A DNA stretch of 24,290 nucleotides from positions 1 through 24,290 of the forward strand of contig JAQIBO010000370.1 of the NCBI GenBank assembly GCA_027859055.1, in the 5' to 3' direction. The stretch is from Spirochaeta sp. (GTDB lineage Bacteria; Spirochaetota; Spirochaetia; DSM-27196; Alkalispirochaetaceae). The notes beneath the pieces are model-generated. The model saw only the letters and a list, made by a program, of their open reading frames with translations, did not search any database and had not been told where the DNA came from. A program made the position numbers and the translations under genes. How positions within the stretch are numbered: position 1 is the first letter of the stretch; each line of letters starts with the position of its first letter. Of this stretch, positions 22,672-24,290 are shown piece by piece.

Positions 22672-23943
22672 ATGAACAAAAACATCGGGTTTGTGTCGTT
22701 TCGGTTCGCCGGAACCGACGGCGTCTCTCTGGAAACCAAAAAGTGGGCGGATATCTTTGAGCGCAATAACTGCACCTGTTTCTACATGGGCGGCGAACTG
22801 GATACCCCGCCGGAGCACAGTATGTTTGCGCCGTACCTCCACTTTCAGGAACCGGAAGTACGCAGCACCTACGAGCAGTGCTTTTCCCGGGGAGCTCGTC
22901 CGCCGGAACTGACCCGAACGCTTCATGAGCACCGGGAGAAGATCAAGGCGTCGCTGTACGAGTTTGTCGAGAAGTTTTCGATCGACATCCTGGTACCGGA
23001 AAATGCGGTCACCATTCCGCTCAACGTTCCGCTGGGAATGGCGCTGACCGAGTTTATCGCCGAAACGGGTATTAACACGATCGCCCACCACCACGACTTT
23101 TTCTGGGAACGCAAGCGATTTCTGGTGAACTGTGTCTGGGACTACCTCAACAGCTGTTACCCGCCGCATCTCGGGCATATCCATCACGTTGTCATCAACA
23201 CCTCCGGACAAAACCAGCTTGCTCTGCGCACCGGCATCAGCTCCACCCTGATACCAAACGTGATGGATTTTGAAACTCCCGCGCCCGGAATCGACGACTA
23301 CAACCGCGACGTCCGGGAGGTGCTGGGCGTTGCCGAGGACGAGCTCTTTATCCTGCAACCCACACGCGTTGTTCAGCGCAAGGGAATTGAACATGCGATT
23401 GAGCTGGTTGCACGGCTGGAACGCAAAGCGGCGCTGGTGATTTCCCACGCCTCCGGTGACGAGGGCTACGAGTACCAGACGCGGGTGCACGAGTACGCGG
23501 ACATGCTCGGTATCCGGGCGATCTTTGTGGACGATATTATCGCCGACTCCCGGGGTACCACCGCAGACGGACGCAAGATATACAACCTGCAGGATGTCTA
23601 CCCCCACGCGGATCTGATCACCTACCCGTCGATTTTTGAGGGCTTCGGTAACGCGTTTCTGGAGACCGTCTACTTTCGCAAGCCGATCATGGTGAACAAC
23701 TACTCTATCTACTCCCACGACATTAAGCCCCTCGGCTTTCAGGTGATCGAGATGGACGACTTTGTCGCCAAAGACACGGTCCGCCGCACCAAGGAGGTCC
23801 TGGACAACCCCGATCTGGCGCGGGAGATGGTGGACCGGAACTACGAACTGGCGCTGCAGTACTTTTCCTACTCCGTTCTGGAAAAGAAACTGTGGTATAT
23901 CGCCCGCAGTTTTTACGGTATCGAAGATCTGCACTTGAAGTAG
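22672..23943 (+). CDS. GT4-family glycosyltransferase
   Basis: The 423-residue protein has the GT-B layout. The N-terminal acceptor domain has GFVSFRFAGTDGVSLETKKW at 6-25 and AHHHDFFWERKRF at 138-150. The donor domain has the phosphate-binding pair in QPTRVVQRKGIEHAI (R232, K237) and the E-x7-E motif in FEGFGNAFLE (Glu323, Glu331). It should be a retaining cytoplasmic enzyme using a nucleotide-sugar, perhaps to make a glycolipid or a glycoside osmolyte; the acceptor is unknown. The start is firm because the conserved first strand begins at once and the promoter abuts the ATG. A TrmH gene follows 18 bases later and may be co-transcribed. Confidence 0.87.
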   Translation: MNKNIGFVSFRFAGTDGVSLETKKWADIFERNNCTCFYMGGELDTPPEHSMFAPYLHFQEPEVRSTYEQCFSRGARPPELTRTLHEHREKIKASLYEFVEKFSIDILVPENAVTIPLNVPLGMALTEFIAETGINTIAHHHDFFWERKRFLVNCVWDYLNSCYPPHLGHIHHVVINTSGQNQLALRTGISSTLIPNVMDFETPAPGIDDYNRDVREVLGVAEDELFILQPTRVVQRKGIEHAIELVARLERKAALVISHASGDEGYEYQTRVHEYADMLGIRAIFVDDIIADSRGTTADGRKIYNLQDVYPHADLITYPSIFEGFGNAFLETVYFRKPIMVNNYSIYSHDIKPLGFQVIEMDDFVAKDTVRRTKEVLDNPDLAREMVDRNYELALQYFSYSVLEKKLWYIARSFYGIEDLHLK

Positions 23944-23961
23944 AAACGTCGGACCACGTAT

Positions 23962-24290
23962 ATGAAAGACCCCTACCAGATCGCGAGCGACGATAACCGG
24001 CTCATCGCCGAGGAGAGCGTATTACGTCGCTTCGTGAGTGACCGCCGCTGGGAGCGGATGCAGGCGGTGCTCGACCAGCGCAGCCGCCATATCTCCGTCG
24101 CGGTGGAGGACATTTACCAGCCCCATAACGCCAGCGCGGTGCTCCGCTCCTGTGACGCCTTTGGCGTGCAGGACGTGCACATCGTGGAAAACCGGAACCG
24201 CTACCGGGTGAATCCCGGGGTGGAACTGGGAACGGCGCAGTGGCTCAGTCTATATCGGTATCGGTCGGGTGCGGTCGGTGCGGGCGGTGC
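23962..24290 (+). CDS. trmH: SpoU/TrmH-type tRNA/rRNA 2'-O-methyltransferase, N-terminal part
   Basis: The frame runs off the right edge with about 109 residues visible. FVSDRRWERMQAVLDQRSRH, then SVAVEDIYQPHNASAVLRSC, DAFGVQDVHIVENRNRYRVN and GTAQWLSL match the N-terminal half of TrmH, the tRNA guanosine-18 2'-O-methyltransferase. N and R of the PHNASAVLRS motif are the catalytic-site residues of the SPOUT family. The ATG at 23962 has GGA 8 bases upstream and follows the glycosyltransferase stop by 18 bases. The last visible codons become a Gly/Ala-rich stretch encoded by GGTGCGG-like repeats. The SAM-binding knot is beyond the edge, so the exact subfamily is not proven. Confidence 0.82.
   Translation, partial: MKDPYQIASDDNRLIAEESVLRRFVSDRRWERMQAVLDQRSRHISVAVEDIYQPHNASAVLRSCDAFGVQDVHIVENRNRYRVNPGVELGTAQWLSLYRYRSGAVGAGG

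Noticed and set aside
22558..23934. 458-codon minus-strand frame opposite the glycosyltransferase
   Set aside because: The plus strand carries the GT4 motifs and a promoter directly at its start. The minus-strand product shows no family features.

Overview
The window is about 24.3 kb of GC-rich bacterial DNA, densely packed with genes, and has no tRNA, rRNA, CRISPR array or insertion sequence that I can see. No gene-free stretch reaches 300 bases. The longest gaps are the divergent intergenic regions, mostly 50 to 180 bases, and most of these carry recognisable sigma-70-type promoters. The gene content suggests a diderm bacterium, most likely a free-living spirochaete of the Spirochaeta/Alkalispirochaeta type. 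The reasons are the adjacent TIGR03545/TIGR03546-type pair, several receiver-PAS-HisKA_2 kinases, a stand-alone CheW and the base composition. The taxonomic call is an inference.

Region 1 (1-6862). A truncated FecR-domain secreted protein is followed by a five-gene catabolic operon on the minus strand. In transcription order the genes encode a GlcD/AGPS-type FAD oxidase, EtfB, EtfA, a short-chain dehydrogenase and an FGGY sugar kinase. This is the same set of protein types as the poorly characterised E. coli ygc cluster (ygcU, ygcR, ygcQ, ygcW, ygcE). Here it is divergent from an RpiR-family regulator, and two AAAATTTT-core palindromes 40 bp apart lie between the promoter regions. I infer that a polyol or sugar derivative is oxidised with electrons passed to ETF, then phosphorylated, under control of the RpiR protein sensing a sugar phosphate.

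Region 2 (6852-13114). This contains a diguanylate cyclase with one degenerate and one intact receiver domain, a membrane-anchored M23 peptidase, CheW, and an envelope gene pair: a DUF2062-like TIGR03546 protein followed by a 720-residue AsmA-like TIGR03545 protein.

Region 3 (13191-17964). Three HisKA_2-class PAS histidine kinases lie next to each other, two of them with N-terminal receivers. They are arranged minus, plus, minus, and there is no separate output response regulator.

Region 4 (18020-24290). This holds mainly housekeeping or accessory single genes: a CoA-type Nudix hydrolase, a class IV aminotransferase, a four-cysteine Rrf2 regulator, an MscS channel, an ISOC-type isochorismatase hydrolase, a sirtuin with a degenerate zinc site and no ordinary start codon, a GT4 glycosyltransferase and a truncated TrmH.

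A theme across the window is promoter structure. I can read about ten promoters with 17-18 bp spacers and -10 boxes close to TACACT or TATACT. For five genes (M23, Nudix, Rrf2, isochorismatase, glycosyltransferase) the -10 box ends only 6-7 bases before the ATG and there is no Shine-Dalgarno sequence, which predicts leaderless mRNAs. Other genes in the same window have clear Shine-Dalgarno sequences.
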